Shown: one piece after another, positions 1 to 6,248 of the stretch
Position numbering within the stretch: the stretch's first letter is position 1
Layout of the letters: every line of letters starts with the position of its first letter
Assembly (NCBI RefSeq): GCF_001879695.1
Contig: NZ_MNBL01000047.1
Location: 50,923 to 114,922, forward strand
Origin: Nioella sediminis
GTDB taxonomy: Bacteria; Pseudomonadota; Alphaproteobacteria; Rhodobacterales; Rhodobacteraceae
Length of the DNA: 64,000 nucleotides
Direction of reading: 5' to 3'
The notes under the pieces: generated by a model
Told to the model about the DNA's origin: nothing
Databases searched by the model: none
Seen by the model: the letters and a program-made list of their open reading frames with translations, nothing else
Position numbers and translations under genes: made by a program

Positions 1-555
1 CGCTCGATCACCATCGGGGAATACCTGCCGCAGATGCAGGCCAACCCCGCCGCTGCCGGTCATTTGGAGCTGCTGCAAGGCGGCCGTCAGGTCAGCCGGG
101 CGGGCATTGACTTCAGCCAGTACACCGCCTCGACCTTCCCCTTCGACCTGCGTCAGGGACCGGGGCCGGGCAATGCGCTTGGGCGGGTGAAGTTCATGTT
201 CCCGAACCGTCACAACATCTATCTGCACGATACGCCGTCGCGGAACCTCTTCGCCCGCGAAACCCGCGCCTACAGCCATGGCTGCGTCCGGGTTCATCGT
301 CCGCTGGAACTGGCCTATCACCTGCTGGCCCGTCAGGAATCGCAGCCGCAAAGCTATTTCGACCGCATCCTGCATTCCGGTCAGGAAACGCAGGTTGATC
401 TGGTTCAGCAGATCCCGGTGCATATCGTCTACTGGACGGCCTTCGTGACGCCAGAGGGCGAGCTGAACTTCCGCCGCGACATCTATGGGCGGGACCGTGC
501 CCTGTGGAATGCGATGGAACAGGCCGGGGTGGAACTCCCGATCGTGGCCAGCTAA
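1..555 (+). CDS. L,D-transpeptidase (YkuD domain), 3' part only
   Basis: The gene is open from base 1, so its start lies outside the window; 184 codons are visible. The catalytic signature SHGCVRVHR is seen, with the nucleophilic Cys at bases 283-285 and an upstream HDTPSR segment. Enzymes of this family form 3-3 crosslinks in peptidoglycan or attach proteins to it, in the periplasm. The C-terminal part after the catalytic motif is about 90 residues long, as in the larger YcbB-like members rather than short ErfK types; that subfamily placement is inference. It precedes lpxD by 35 bp on the same strand, so it may be the first visible gene of an envelope gene group. Confidence 0.85.
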   Translation, partial: RSITIGEYLPQMQANPAAAGHLELLQGGRQVSRAGIDFSQYTASTFPFDLRQGPGPGNALGRVKFMFPNRHNIYLHDTPSRNLFARETRAYSHGCVRVHRPLELAYHLLARQESQPQSYFDRILHSGQETQVDLVQQIPVHIVYWTAFVTPEGELNFRRDIYGRDRALWNAMEQAGVELPIVAS

Positions 556-590
556 AGCTTTCGCAGCAACCCTCGCTGCGGAGCACGATC

Positions 591-1679
591 ATGGCGCTGA
601 CCATTGGAAAGATTGCCGAGGCTCTTGGGGCCTCGGCTTTCGGCAATCTGGACCTGGAGATTGACGGCCTGTCGGAACCGGCCCTTGCTGGCCCCCGGCA
701 GCTCGCCCTTGCCATGTCGCCTGCCTATGCGGAGGGTCTGGCAGACGGGCAGGCGAAGGCTGCGGTGTTGGGGCCGGACATGGATTGGCAGGCCTACGCA
801 CTGGAGGCCGCCATCGTGGTGCCGCGCCCGCGATATGCGCTGGCCGGTCTGACCGCCGCGCTGGATCCGGGGCCCGAGATTGCGCCCGGCATTCATCCGA
901 TGGCTGTGATCCACGAAAGCGCCACCATCGGCATCGGTGCGGCCATCGGCCCGTTCGTCATGATCGGACGCGGCGCGGTGATCGGCGCGCGGGCCCGTAT
1001 CGCCAGTCATGTCTCTGTCGCGGAACTGGCCCATATTGGCGACGATGCGTTGCTGATGCAGGGGGTGCGTGTGGGCAGCCGGGTCCATATCGGGGATCGC
1101 TTCATCGCCCATCCGGGTGCGGTGATCGGTGGTGACGGCATGTCCTTCGTGACACCGGAGAAATCCACCGTGGAACAGGTGCGCGAGTCCATGGGCCAGG
1201 CCCAGGCCGTGGATCAAAGCTGGACCCGCATTCATTCACTCGGGTCCGTTCGCGTCGGCAATGACGTCGAGATCGGCTGCAATGCCTGTATCGACAAGGG
1301 CACCATCCGGGATACGCAGATCGGGGATGGCTGCAAGTTCGACAACCTCGTTCATGTCGCGCATAACGTACAGGTCGGGCGCGATTGCCTCTTTGCCGCG
1401 CAGACCGGGGTGGCGGGATCGACCACCATTGGGGACCGGGCCGTTTTCGGCGGCCAGGTCGGTGTGGCCGACAATCTGACCGTTGGCAGCGACGTGATCG
1501 CTGGCGGGGCCACCAAGATCCTGTCCAATGTGCCCGCAGGCCGCGCGGTTCTGGGCTATCCTGCGGTCAAGATGGAAACGCATGTGGAAAGCTACAAGGC
1601 GCTGCGTCGCCTGCCGCGTCTGGCCAAGACTGTCGCGGAGTTGCAGAAAGCCGTTTCAAAACTCTCGGGCAATGACTAA
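591..1679 (+). CDS. lpxD: UDP-3-O-acylglucosamine N-acyltransferase (LpxD family)
   Basis: A 362-residue protein of LpxD type, the third step of lipid A synthesis: transfer of a 3-hydroxyacyl chain from acyl carrier protein to UDP-3-O-acylglucosamine in the cytoplasm. The N-terminal uridine-binding domain (about 1-100) is followed by many hexapeptide repeats of left-handed beta-helix type and a C-terminal helix. The catalytic His is His258 in HVAHNVQVG. ATG 591 is chosen because GGAG lies 7 nt upstream and the product starts like LpxD (MALTIGKIAEALGA); an in-frame ATG at 504 would overlap the transpeptidase. It sits beside an acyl carrier protein and a condensing enzyme rather than beside bamA, fabZ and lpxA, so it may be a second copy. 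Confidence 0.85.
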   Translation: MALTIGKIAEALGASAFGNLDLEIDGLSEPALAGPRQLALAMSPAYAEGLADGQAKAAVLGPDMDWQAYALEAAIVVPRPRYALAGLTAALDPGPEIAPGIHPMAVIHESATIGIGAAIGPFVMIGRGAVIGARARIASHVSVAELAHIGDDALLMQGVRVGSRVHIGDRFIAHPGAVIGGDGMSFVTPEKSTVEQVRESMGQAQAVDQSWTRIHSLGSVRVGNDVEIGCNACIDKGTIRDTQIGDGCKFDNLVHVAHNVQVGRDCLFAAQTGVAGSTTIGDRAVFGGQVGVADNLTVGSDVIAGGATKILSNVPAGRAVLGYPAVKMETHVESYKALRRLPRLAKTVAELQKAVSKLSGND

Positions 1680-1715
1680 GTCAGCCGCAGGCGCGGTAGC
1701 AGGGATTACGAAGCC

Positions 1716-1976
1716 ATGACGGACGTTGCAGAAAAGGTCATCGGGATCATCGCTGAGCAGGCGGTTCTCGATGTCGAGGACGTAAAGCCCGAGGCAACAT
1801 TGGAGGATCTGGGGATCGATTCCCTCGGCCTCGTGGAAAGCATTTTCGCCATCGAGGAAGCCTTCGATATTCAGGTGCCCTTCAATGCCAACGAACCCGA
1901 TGCGGGCGATTTCGACATTTCCAGCGTAGCGGCGATCATCAAGGCGGTTGAGGGCCTCGTGGCCGACGCGGCATGA
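1716..1976 (+). CDS. acyl carrier protein, probably specialised
   Basis: An 86-residue acidic protein with the phosphopantetheine attachment motif GIDSLGLVE; the modified Ser is Ser36. It would carry acyl chains as thioesters in the cytoplasm. It differs from a housekeeping AcpP in that the second half reads FAIEEAFDIQVPFN and is longer, which recalls AcpXL-type carriers used for very long lipid A acyl chains in Rhizobiales. Its stop overlaps the start of the next gene (ATGA), so it is translationally coupled to a condensing enzyme. Placement between lpxD and a KAS gene suggests a dedicated envelope lipid role. Acyl carrier protein is certain by motif; the lipid A link is inference. Confidence 0.88.
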   Translation: MTDVAEKVIGIIAEQAVLDVEDVKPEATLEDLGIDSLGLVESIFAIEEAFDIQVPFNANEPDAGDFDISSVAAIIKAVEGLVADAA

Positions 1977-3184
1977 AACGGGTTGTCATTACCGGGCAGG
2001 GCACGATCAACGCCCTCGGGGCCAATGTGGCTGCCACCAAGGAAGCCATGCGCGAGGGCCGCTGCGGCATCGGCGAGCTGGAAATGCGCGACCTTGACCG
2101 GCTGTCAGTTCGGATCGGCGGCCAGATCAAGGATTACGATCCAGAGGCGCTGTTCAACCGCCAGCAGATCTCGCTTTATGACCGGTTCACTCAGTTCACC
2201 CTGATTTCCGCGCGCGAGGCCATTGCGCAATCCGGGCTGGTCTTCAGCGGCGAGCTTGCGGCGCGGTCCGGCGTGGTTCTGGGCACCTCGGGTGGGGGGA
2301 TGCAGACGCTCGACGAGAATTACCGCTCGGTCTACGAGGACGGCAAGAACCGGGTGCATCCTTTCGTGGTGCCCAAGCTGATGAACAACGCCGCCGCCAG
2401 CCATGTAAGCATGGAGTTCAACCTCAAGGGCCCCAGTTTCACCGTCGCCACCGCCTGCGCCTCGTCCAATCACGCGATGGGGCAGGCCTTCAACATGATC
2501 CGGTGGGGCATGGCCCCGGTAATGATCACCGGCGGGTCGGAATCGATGCTGTGTTTCGGCGGCGTGAAGGCGTGGGAGGGCCTGCGAGTCATGTCGCGCG
2601 ATGCCTGTCGGCCGTTCAGCGCCAATCGCAACGGCATGGTGCAGGGCGAGGGCGCGGCGGTCTTCGTCTTCGAGGAGTATGAGCACGCGAAGGCGCGCGG
2701 GGCCGAGATACTGGCCGAGGTGGTGGGTTTCGCCATGACCTCGGACGCCGCCGATATCGTGATGCCGTCGAAACAGGGCGCGGCGCGGGCCATTTCCGGC
2801 GCGCTGCGCGACGCGCGGCTGAACCCCGAGGACGTGTGCTACATCAACGCCCACGGCACCGGCACGGCGGCCAATGACAAGGTGGAATGCGCGGCGGTGG
2901 CCGATGTGTTCGGGCATCACGCCGATGAGTTGATGATCTCCTCCACCAAGTCCATGCATGGCCACCTGATCGGCGGCACTGGCGCGGTGGAGCTGCTGGC
3001 CTGCATCATGGCGCTGACCGACGGGGTGATCGCGCCGACGATCAATTACGAGGAACCGGACCCGGAATGTGCGCTGGACGTGGTGCCGAACGTGGCGCGC
3101 GAGGCAGAGGTCGGCGCGGTCCTGTCCAACGCCTTCGCTTTCGGCGGTCTCAACGCGGTTCTGGCGCTGCGCAAGGCGATCTGA
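1973..3184 (+). CDS. beta-ketoacyl-ACP synthase, KAS I/II (FabF/NodE) family
   Basis: A 403-residue condensing enzyme that extends acyl-ACP with malonyl-ACP. The catalytic triad is visible: Cys162 in TACASSNHAMG, His294 in AHGTGT and His331 in MHGHLIGGTG. Length fits the FabF family (about 400-415). The start overlaps the acyl carrier protein stop by 4 nt, so carrier and synthase are made together. It is shorter and more divergent at the N-terminus than typical FabF and lacks fabD/fabG neighbours, so I would call it a specialised paralogue (NodE or FabF-XL like) rather than the main fatty acid enzyme. A strong hairpin terminator follows. Confidence 0.88.
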   Translation: MKRVVITGQGTINALGANVAATKEAMREGRCGIGELEMRDLDRLSVRIGGQIKDYDPEALFNRQQISLYDRFTQFTLISAREAIAQSGLVFSGELAARSGVVLGTSGGGMQTLDENYRSVYEDGKNRVHPFVVPKLMNNAAASHVSMEFNLKGPSFTVATACASSNHAMGQAFNMIRWGMAPVMITGGSESMLCFGGVKAWEGLRVMSRDACRPFSANRNGMVQGEGAAVFVFEEYEHAKARGAEILAEVVGFAMTSDAADIVMPSKQGAARAISGALRDARLNPEDVCYINAHGTGTAANDKVECAAVADVFGHHADELMISSTKSMHGHLIGGTGAVELLACIMALTDGVIAPTINYEEPDPECALDVVPNVAREAEVGAVLSNAFAFGGLNAVLALRKAI

Positions 3185-3201
3185 GCCGACATCCAATAGG
3201 G

Positions 3202-3236
3202 AAAGGCCCGCCACGGATCTGTCCGGGCGGGCCTTT
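3202..3236 (+). terminator. Rho-independent terminator after the KAS gene
   Basis: A perfect 11-bp stem, AAAGGCCCGCC at 3202-3212 with its complement at 3226-3236, encloses a 13-nt loop. The stem ends in TTT, then GTCTT. It lies 18 nt after the KAS stop and 23 nt before the end of the convergent IalB-type gene, so it can serve both directions. Confidence 0.8.
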
Positions 3237-3259
3237 GTCTTGTGGTCGGACAGGTCCGG

Positions 3260-3916
3260 TTACTCGGTCGCGGCACCGTCTTCCTCTGCAGCAGCTGCTG
3301 CTGCGGCGGCCTGCAACTGGGCGATCACCTCTTCATTATAGGCTTCCAGCGCCTCGAATCCGGCGGTGAAGCCGGACAGCGAGAGTGTCAACGGAACGAC
3401 CTGATCGGGCGCCTGAAGCGGCACGATGGCAATCCGCGCTTCGCTTCCGGCGCGGAATGCCTGTACATCGGCACCGGTCAGGCCAAGGCGGACATAACAG
3501 CCGATCGGCTGGCAGAAGCTGAACGGATAGACCCGCGCCTGACCGCTATCCACGGCCATGCGCAACTGGCCTGTCAGAAGCGTGTCCAGAGGCGTCACGA
3601 TGGTGGCCCCTGCCATCAGTTCCCCTTCGTCGGGAACATCGAACAGGTTGAACTCTGCGACGGAGTTGCCCTGTGCATCCACCAGAAGCTGGTAAAGCTG
3701 GCAGGGATCGGGTTGCCCCTCTGGCGAAACGATGCAGCGCATGTCCCAGTCACCGAAGGTTTCGCGGCTATAGGCAGAGCCGACCTCGGGCTGGCCAAGC
3801 GACAGACCAGCCTGTTCTGCGGCCGAAGGGGTGTCGGAATCGGTGGCTTCCTGCGCGGCCAGGGGGAAGGCAAGGCCAGCGGCCAGAAGTGCTGCGGTCA
3901 GGGAAAGGGTTTTCAT
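3260..3916 (-). CDS. invasion-associated locus B (IalB) domain secreted protein
   Basis: A 218-residue protein with a cleavable signal peptide (MKTLSLTAALLAAGLAFPLAAQ) and one IalB-type domain. Visible features are the block ETFGDWDMRC, a second Cys in QPDPCQLYQ and a third in FCQPIGCYVR, consistent with disulfide-bonded periplasmic folding. The family is widespread and multi-copy in Rhodobacteraceae; its molecular role is not known, and the name comes from a Bartonella erythrocyte-invasion factor. The C-terminus is a run of alanines followed by EEDGAATE. Start 3916 is chosen because GAGG precedes it and the signal peptide begins there; an upstream in-frame ATG at 3970 would add 18 unlikely residues. 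Confidence 0.8.
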   Translation of the reverse strand: MKTLSLTAALLAAGLAFPLAAQEATDSDTPSAAEQAGLSLGQPEVGSAYSRETFGDWDMRCIVSPEGQPDPCQLYQLLVDAQGNSVAEFNLFDVPDEGELMAGATIVTPLDTLLTGQLRMAVDSGQARVYPFSFCQPIGCYVRLGLTGADVQAFRAGSEARIAIVPLQAPDQVVPLTLSLSGFTAGFEALEAYNEEVIAQLQAAAAAAAAEEDGAATE

Positions 3917-3960
3917 CAAAGCGCCTCGTCTGTCTTCGTGTGAACAGGGTGTTTGGCAAA

Positions 3961-3989
3961 TGGCTAGCACGCGGGCGGGGCGCTGTCAG
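3961..3989 (-). promoter_or_regulatory. sigma-70-type promoter for the IalB-domain gene
   Basis: On the minus strand CTGACA (3989-3984) and TAGCCA (3966-3961) are separated by exactly 17 bp. Transcription would start near 3954, giving a leader of about 38 nt. The -10 box resembles those before the tRNA genes of this window (TAGAAC, TATCAG). Confidence 0.5.
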
Positions 3990-4061
3990 GGGCAATTTTC
4001 CGCCAAGCGCCGGTTTCCGCCAATTGCCACGCAGGTTTCCGGCACGGGCGGCGGCCAAACA

Positions 4062-4088
4062 AAAAGGGCCCAACAACGGGGCCCTTTT
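4062..4088. terminator. bidirectional hairpin terminator
   Basis: A perfect 10-bp stem, AAAAGGGCCC at 4062-4071 and GGGCCCTTTT at 4079-4088, has a 7-nt loop. Runs of T flank it on both strands (TTTTTTC on plus after 4096, TTTTTGTTT on minus). It lies between divergent genes, where a terminator is not needed by either, which is why I looked for small transcripts here. Confidence 0.75.
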
Positions 4089-4130
4089 CAGTATCTTTTT
4101 TCTCTCCCTGTCGGACTGGCCGACTTTCTG
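4062..4130 (-). ncRNA. candidate short RNA C (possible sponge of RNAs A and B)
   Basis: A promoter-like pair (4165-4137) and the terminator at 4088-4062 on the minus strand bracket a transcript of about 70 nt with no open reading frame. It would fold as a small hairpin (GUCGG CCAGU CCGAC) followed by a purine-rich single strand and the terminator stem. The segment CCGACAGGGAG (4124-4114, minus strand) can pair with CUCCCUGUUGG of candidate RNA B over 11 contiguous pairs, one of them U-G, and over 10 with RNA A. No family is recognised. Existence rests only on promoter, terminator and complementarity. Confidence 0.4.
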
Positions 4131-4136
4131 GCCCGA

Positions 4137-4165
4137 ACGCTAGGACAGGTGCGCGCGGTCGTCAA
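4137..4165 (-). promoter_or_regulatory. promoter for candidate RNA C
   Basis: TTGACG (4165-4160) and TAGCGT (4142-4137) on the minus strand are 17 bp apart. The -35 box matches that of the tRNA-Asp promoter in this window exactly. Start would be near 4130. Confidence 0.45.
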
Positions 4166-4228
4166 CAGGGTAATTTACGTTTTTGGTCCGTTTTTCGGAC
4201 CATTTCGGGAACACCGCCACCGACGCGG

Positions 4229-4345
4229 AAAAAACCGCGCCGGGGAAAGCCGGCGCGGCCAGTCAACAGGGAGGAAAACCATGGCCTCGGGGTCAACCGG
4301 CGGCAAACTTGCCGGGGCCATGATGAGGAGACTGGCACAGGATGG
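4229..4345 (-). ncRNA. candidate trans-acting small RNA A (CCUCCCUGUUG seed)
   Basis: On the minus strand a 5' stem-loop (outer CATGGCC/GGCCATG, 4322-4280, with inner CGGCAA/TTGCCG) is followed by a single-stranded stretch UUUUCCUCCCUGUUGACUGG and then a perfect 9-bp GC stem (4258-4250 with 4243-4235, loop CUUUCC) ending in six U (4234-4229). This is the standard layout of an Hfq-type small RNA. A near-consensus -10 (TACAAT) precedes it. The exposed segment is complementary to Shine-Dalgarno regions of the form CAACAGGGAGG. The same 11 nt occur in the same place in candidate RNA B at 36695-36771. It is antisense to the leader of the HerA-like gene. Function is inferred, not shown. Confidence 0.55.
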
Positions 4346-4350
4346 TTAAG

Positions 4351-4379
4351 ATTGTATTGTGCGGGGCGAAGAATTTAAG
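4351..4379 (-). promoter_or_regulatory. promoter for candidate RNA A
   Basis: TACAAT (4356-4351, minus strand) matches the -10 consensus at five of six bases. The best -35 at 17 bp is CTTAAA (4379-4374), a weak match. Start would be near 4345, just before the 5' stem-loop. Confidence 0.4.
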
Positions 4380-4392
4380 ACAGGGGCAGATC

Positions 4393-5982
4393 ATGTCGGA
4401 CAGCATTTTCATTGGCGGCGGTGGTGAAGACTACGGGGTGGCGCAGCACATGCTGCTTAAATACGCCAACCGGCACGGGCTGATCGCGGGGGCAACCGGA
4501 ACCGGCAAGACCGTGACATTGCAGATTCTGGCTGAAAGCTTCTCCGCCAATGGCGTGCCGGTCTTCCTGTCCGACGTGAAGGGCGATCTGTCGGGACTTG
4601 GCGCGGCAGGCAGCGAAAGCTTCAAACTGCATGACGCCTTCATGGACCGCGCGGGCCGGATCGGGTTTGCCGACTACGCCTATCGCGCCTTCCCGGTGAC
4701 CTTCTGGGATCTCTATGGCGAGGCCGGTCATCCGGTGCGCACGACGATTTCGGAAATGGGGCCGCTGCTGATCTCACGCCTTCTGGAACTGTCCGAGGCG
4801 CAGGAGGGTATTCTGAACATCGCCTTCCGGGTTGCTGACGAACAGGGGCTGGCGCTCTTGGACCTCAAGGACCTGCAATCGCTGCTGGTCTGGGTAGGCG
4901 AGAATCGCAAGACGCTCAGTTTGCGCTACGGCAATGTCTCCACCGCCTCGATCGGCGCCATCCAGCGGCGGCTTCTGGTGCTGGAGGGGCAGGGGGGCGA
5001 CAAGCTCTTTGGCGAACCGGCGCTGGACCTCGCCGATATCATGAAAACGGACGCGGACGGGCTGGGGCGGATCAATATCCTGGCAGCTGACAAGCTGATG
5101 GGGTCACCACGGCTTTATGCGACTTTCCTGTTGTGGCTGCTGTCGGAACTGTTCGAGGAACTGCCCGAGGTGGGCGACCCCGACAAGCCGAAACTCGTCT
5201 TCTTCTTCGACGAGGCGCATCTGCTGTTCGACGACGCGCCCAAGGCGCTGGTCGACAAGGTGGAACAGGTGGCGCGGCTGATCCGGTCCAAGGGCGTCGG
5301 CGTCTATTTCATCACCCAGAACCCGGCCGACGTGCCTGAGGATGTGCTGGGACAGCTTGGCAACCGGGTCCAACACGCGCTGCGCGCCTATACCGCGAAG
5401 GACCGCCGCGATCTGCGGCAGGCCGCCGAGAATTATCGCGACAACCCGGCTTTCGATATCGAAGACGCGATCCGGGAAGTGGGCGTGGGTGAGGCCGTGA
5501 CCTCGATGCTGGAGCGCAAGGGCATCCCCGGCATGGCGGAACGCACGCTCATTCGCCCGCCCTCGTCGCAACTGGGGCCGATGGCCGATGCGATGCGCGC
5601 AGGCCTGATCGCGACCTCACCCATTGCCGGGAAATACGAGGCCCAGGTGGATCGGGAAAGCGCCTTCGAGATCCTGCAGGCGCGCGCCGAAGCCGCTGCG
5701 CGGGAGGCGGAAGAGGCGGAGGCGGTCGAGGAAGAGACCGAGAGCGTGGCAGAGCGCGAATACCGCGCCGGACGGCGCTATTCCGGCAATCGCGTGGGCC
5801 GGTCCAGTTCGCGGGTGTCCCGACAGGCGCCTGCCGAGGAACAACCGCGCCGCCGGTCGTCTTCGAGGCGCAGCGATTCGGTCGGCACGGCCTTCGCCAA
5901 GAGCTTTGCCCGGCAACTGGGCACCCAATCGGGCCGTGCGGTGGTGCGGGGCATTCTGGGGGGGCTCTTTCGCGGGAGATAA
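4393..5982 (+). CDS. HerA-like ATPase, DUF853 family
   Basis: A 529-residue RecA/FtsK-fold ATPase of the HerA-like DUF853 family. Walker A is GATGTGKT at residues 33-40 and Walker B is LVFFFDEAH with Asp273-Glu274. The central part carries the family blocks [11 protein letters not shown] and [16 protein letters not shown], the latter containing the sensor region. The last 110 residues are rich in Glu, Ala and then Arg/Ser, likely a disordered basic tail. Relatives are hexameric DNA translocases or helicases; the role of the DUF853 branch is unknown. Start 4393 gives the standard N-terminus [10 protein letters not shown]; an ATG at 4342 is in frame but lacks support. The stop is followed at once by repeat element copy A. 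Confidence 0.8.
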   Translation: MSDSIFIGGGGEDYGVAQHMLLKYANRHGLIAGATGTGKTVTLQILAESFSANGVPVFLSDVKGDLSGLGAAGSESFKLHDAFMDRAGRIGFADYAYRAFPVTFWDLYGEAGHPVRTTISEMGPLLISRLLELSEAQEGILNIAFRVADEQGLALLDLKDLQSLLVWVGENRKTLSLRYGNVSTASIGAIQRRLLVLEGQGGDKLFGEPALDLADIMKTDADGLGRINILAADKLMGSPRLYATFLLWLLSELFEELPEVGDPDKPKLVFFFDEAHLLFDDAPKALVDKVEQVARLIRSKGVGVYFITQNPADVPEDVLGQLGNRVQHALRAYTAKDRRDLRQAAENYRDNPAFDIEDAIREVGVGEAVTSMLERKGIPGMAERTLIRPPSSQLGPMADAMRAGLIATSPIAGKYEAQVDRESAFEILQARAEAAAREAEEAEAVEEETESVAEREYRAGRRYSGNRVGRSSSRVSRQAPAEEQPRRRSSSRRSDSVGTAFAKSFARQLGTQSGRAVVRGILGGLFRGR

Positions 5983-6165
5983 GCGGTTTCGCCGCCTGCC
6001 GGCGTCGACCCGGGAACGGCCCGGCTCGACCCCCGCTTGCGCGGGGGCACTCACCCGTGCCGTGTTGCCACGGAGATGTGGCGGGGATCGGGCTTGACCT
6101 GATGCGGAGACGCCGGTTGCCGCGTCGGAAGCCTCCGGCGGAGGTATTTGGGCCAAGATGAAGGG
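5983..6165 (+). repeat. post-stop composite repeat element, copy A
   Basis: An element of about 183 bp begins one base after the TAA of the HerA-like gene and runs in the same direction. Three blocks are shared with copies B (23756) and C (48816): an opening GGTTTCGCCGCCTGCCGGCG followed by TCGACCC; a central GTGTTGCCACGGA; and a closing CCTCCGGCGGAGGTATTT followed by GGGCCAAGATGAAGG. A local GC hairpin (CCCCCGC TTGC GCGGGGG type) lies between the first two blocks. No open reading frame is kept between copies. Confidence 0.75.
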
Positions 6166-6248
6166 GCAGTGCGGCAGGCGGTCACGGAGGCGTGTGTGGC
6201 GGACGGTTGGGCTTGGCGGTCGGGCATGGCTGCTCTAGGTTGACAGGC

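Noticed and set aside
3831..4349. A 172-codon plus-strand frame across the IalB promoter and small-RNA region
   Set aside because: It starts inside the IalB gene, crosses two terminators and lacks a domain; only its last 22 codons have a ribosome site.
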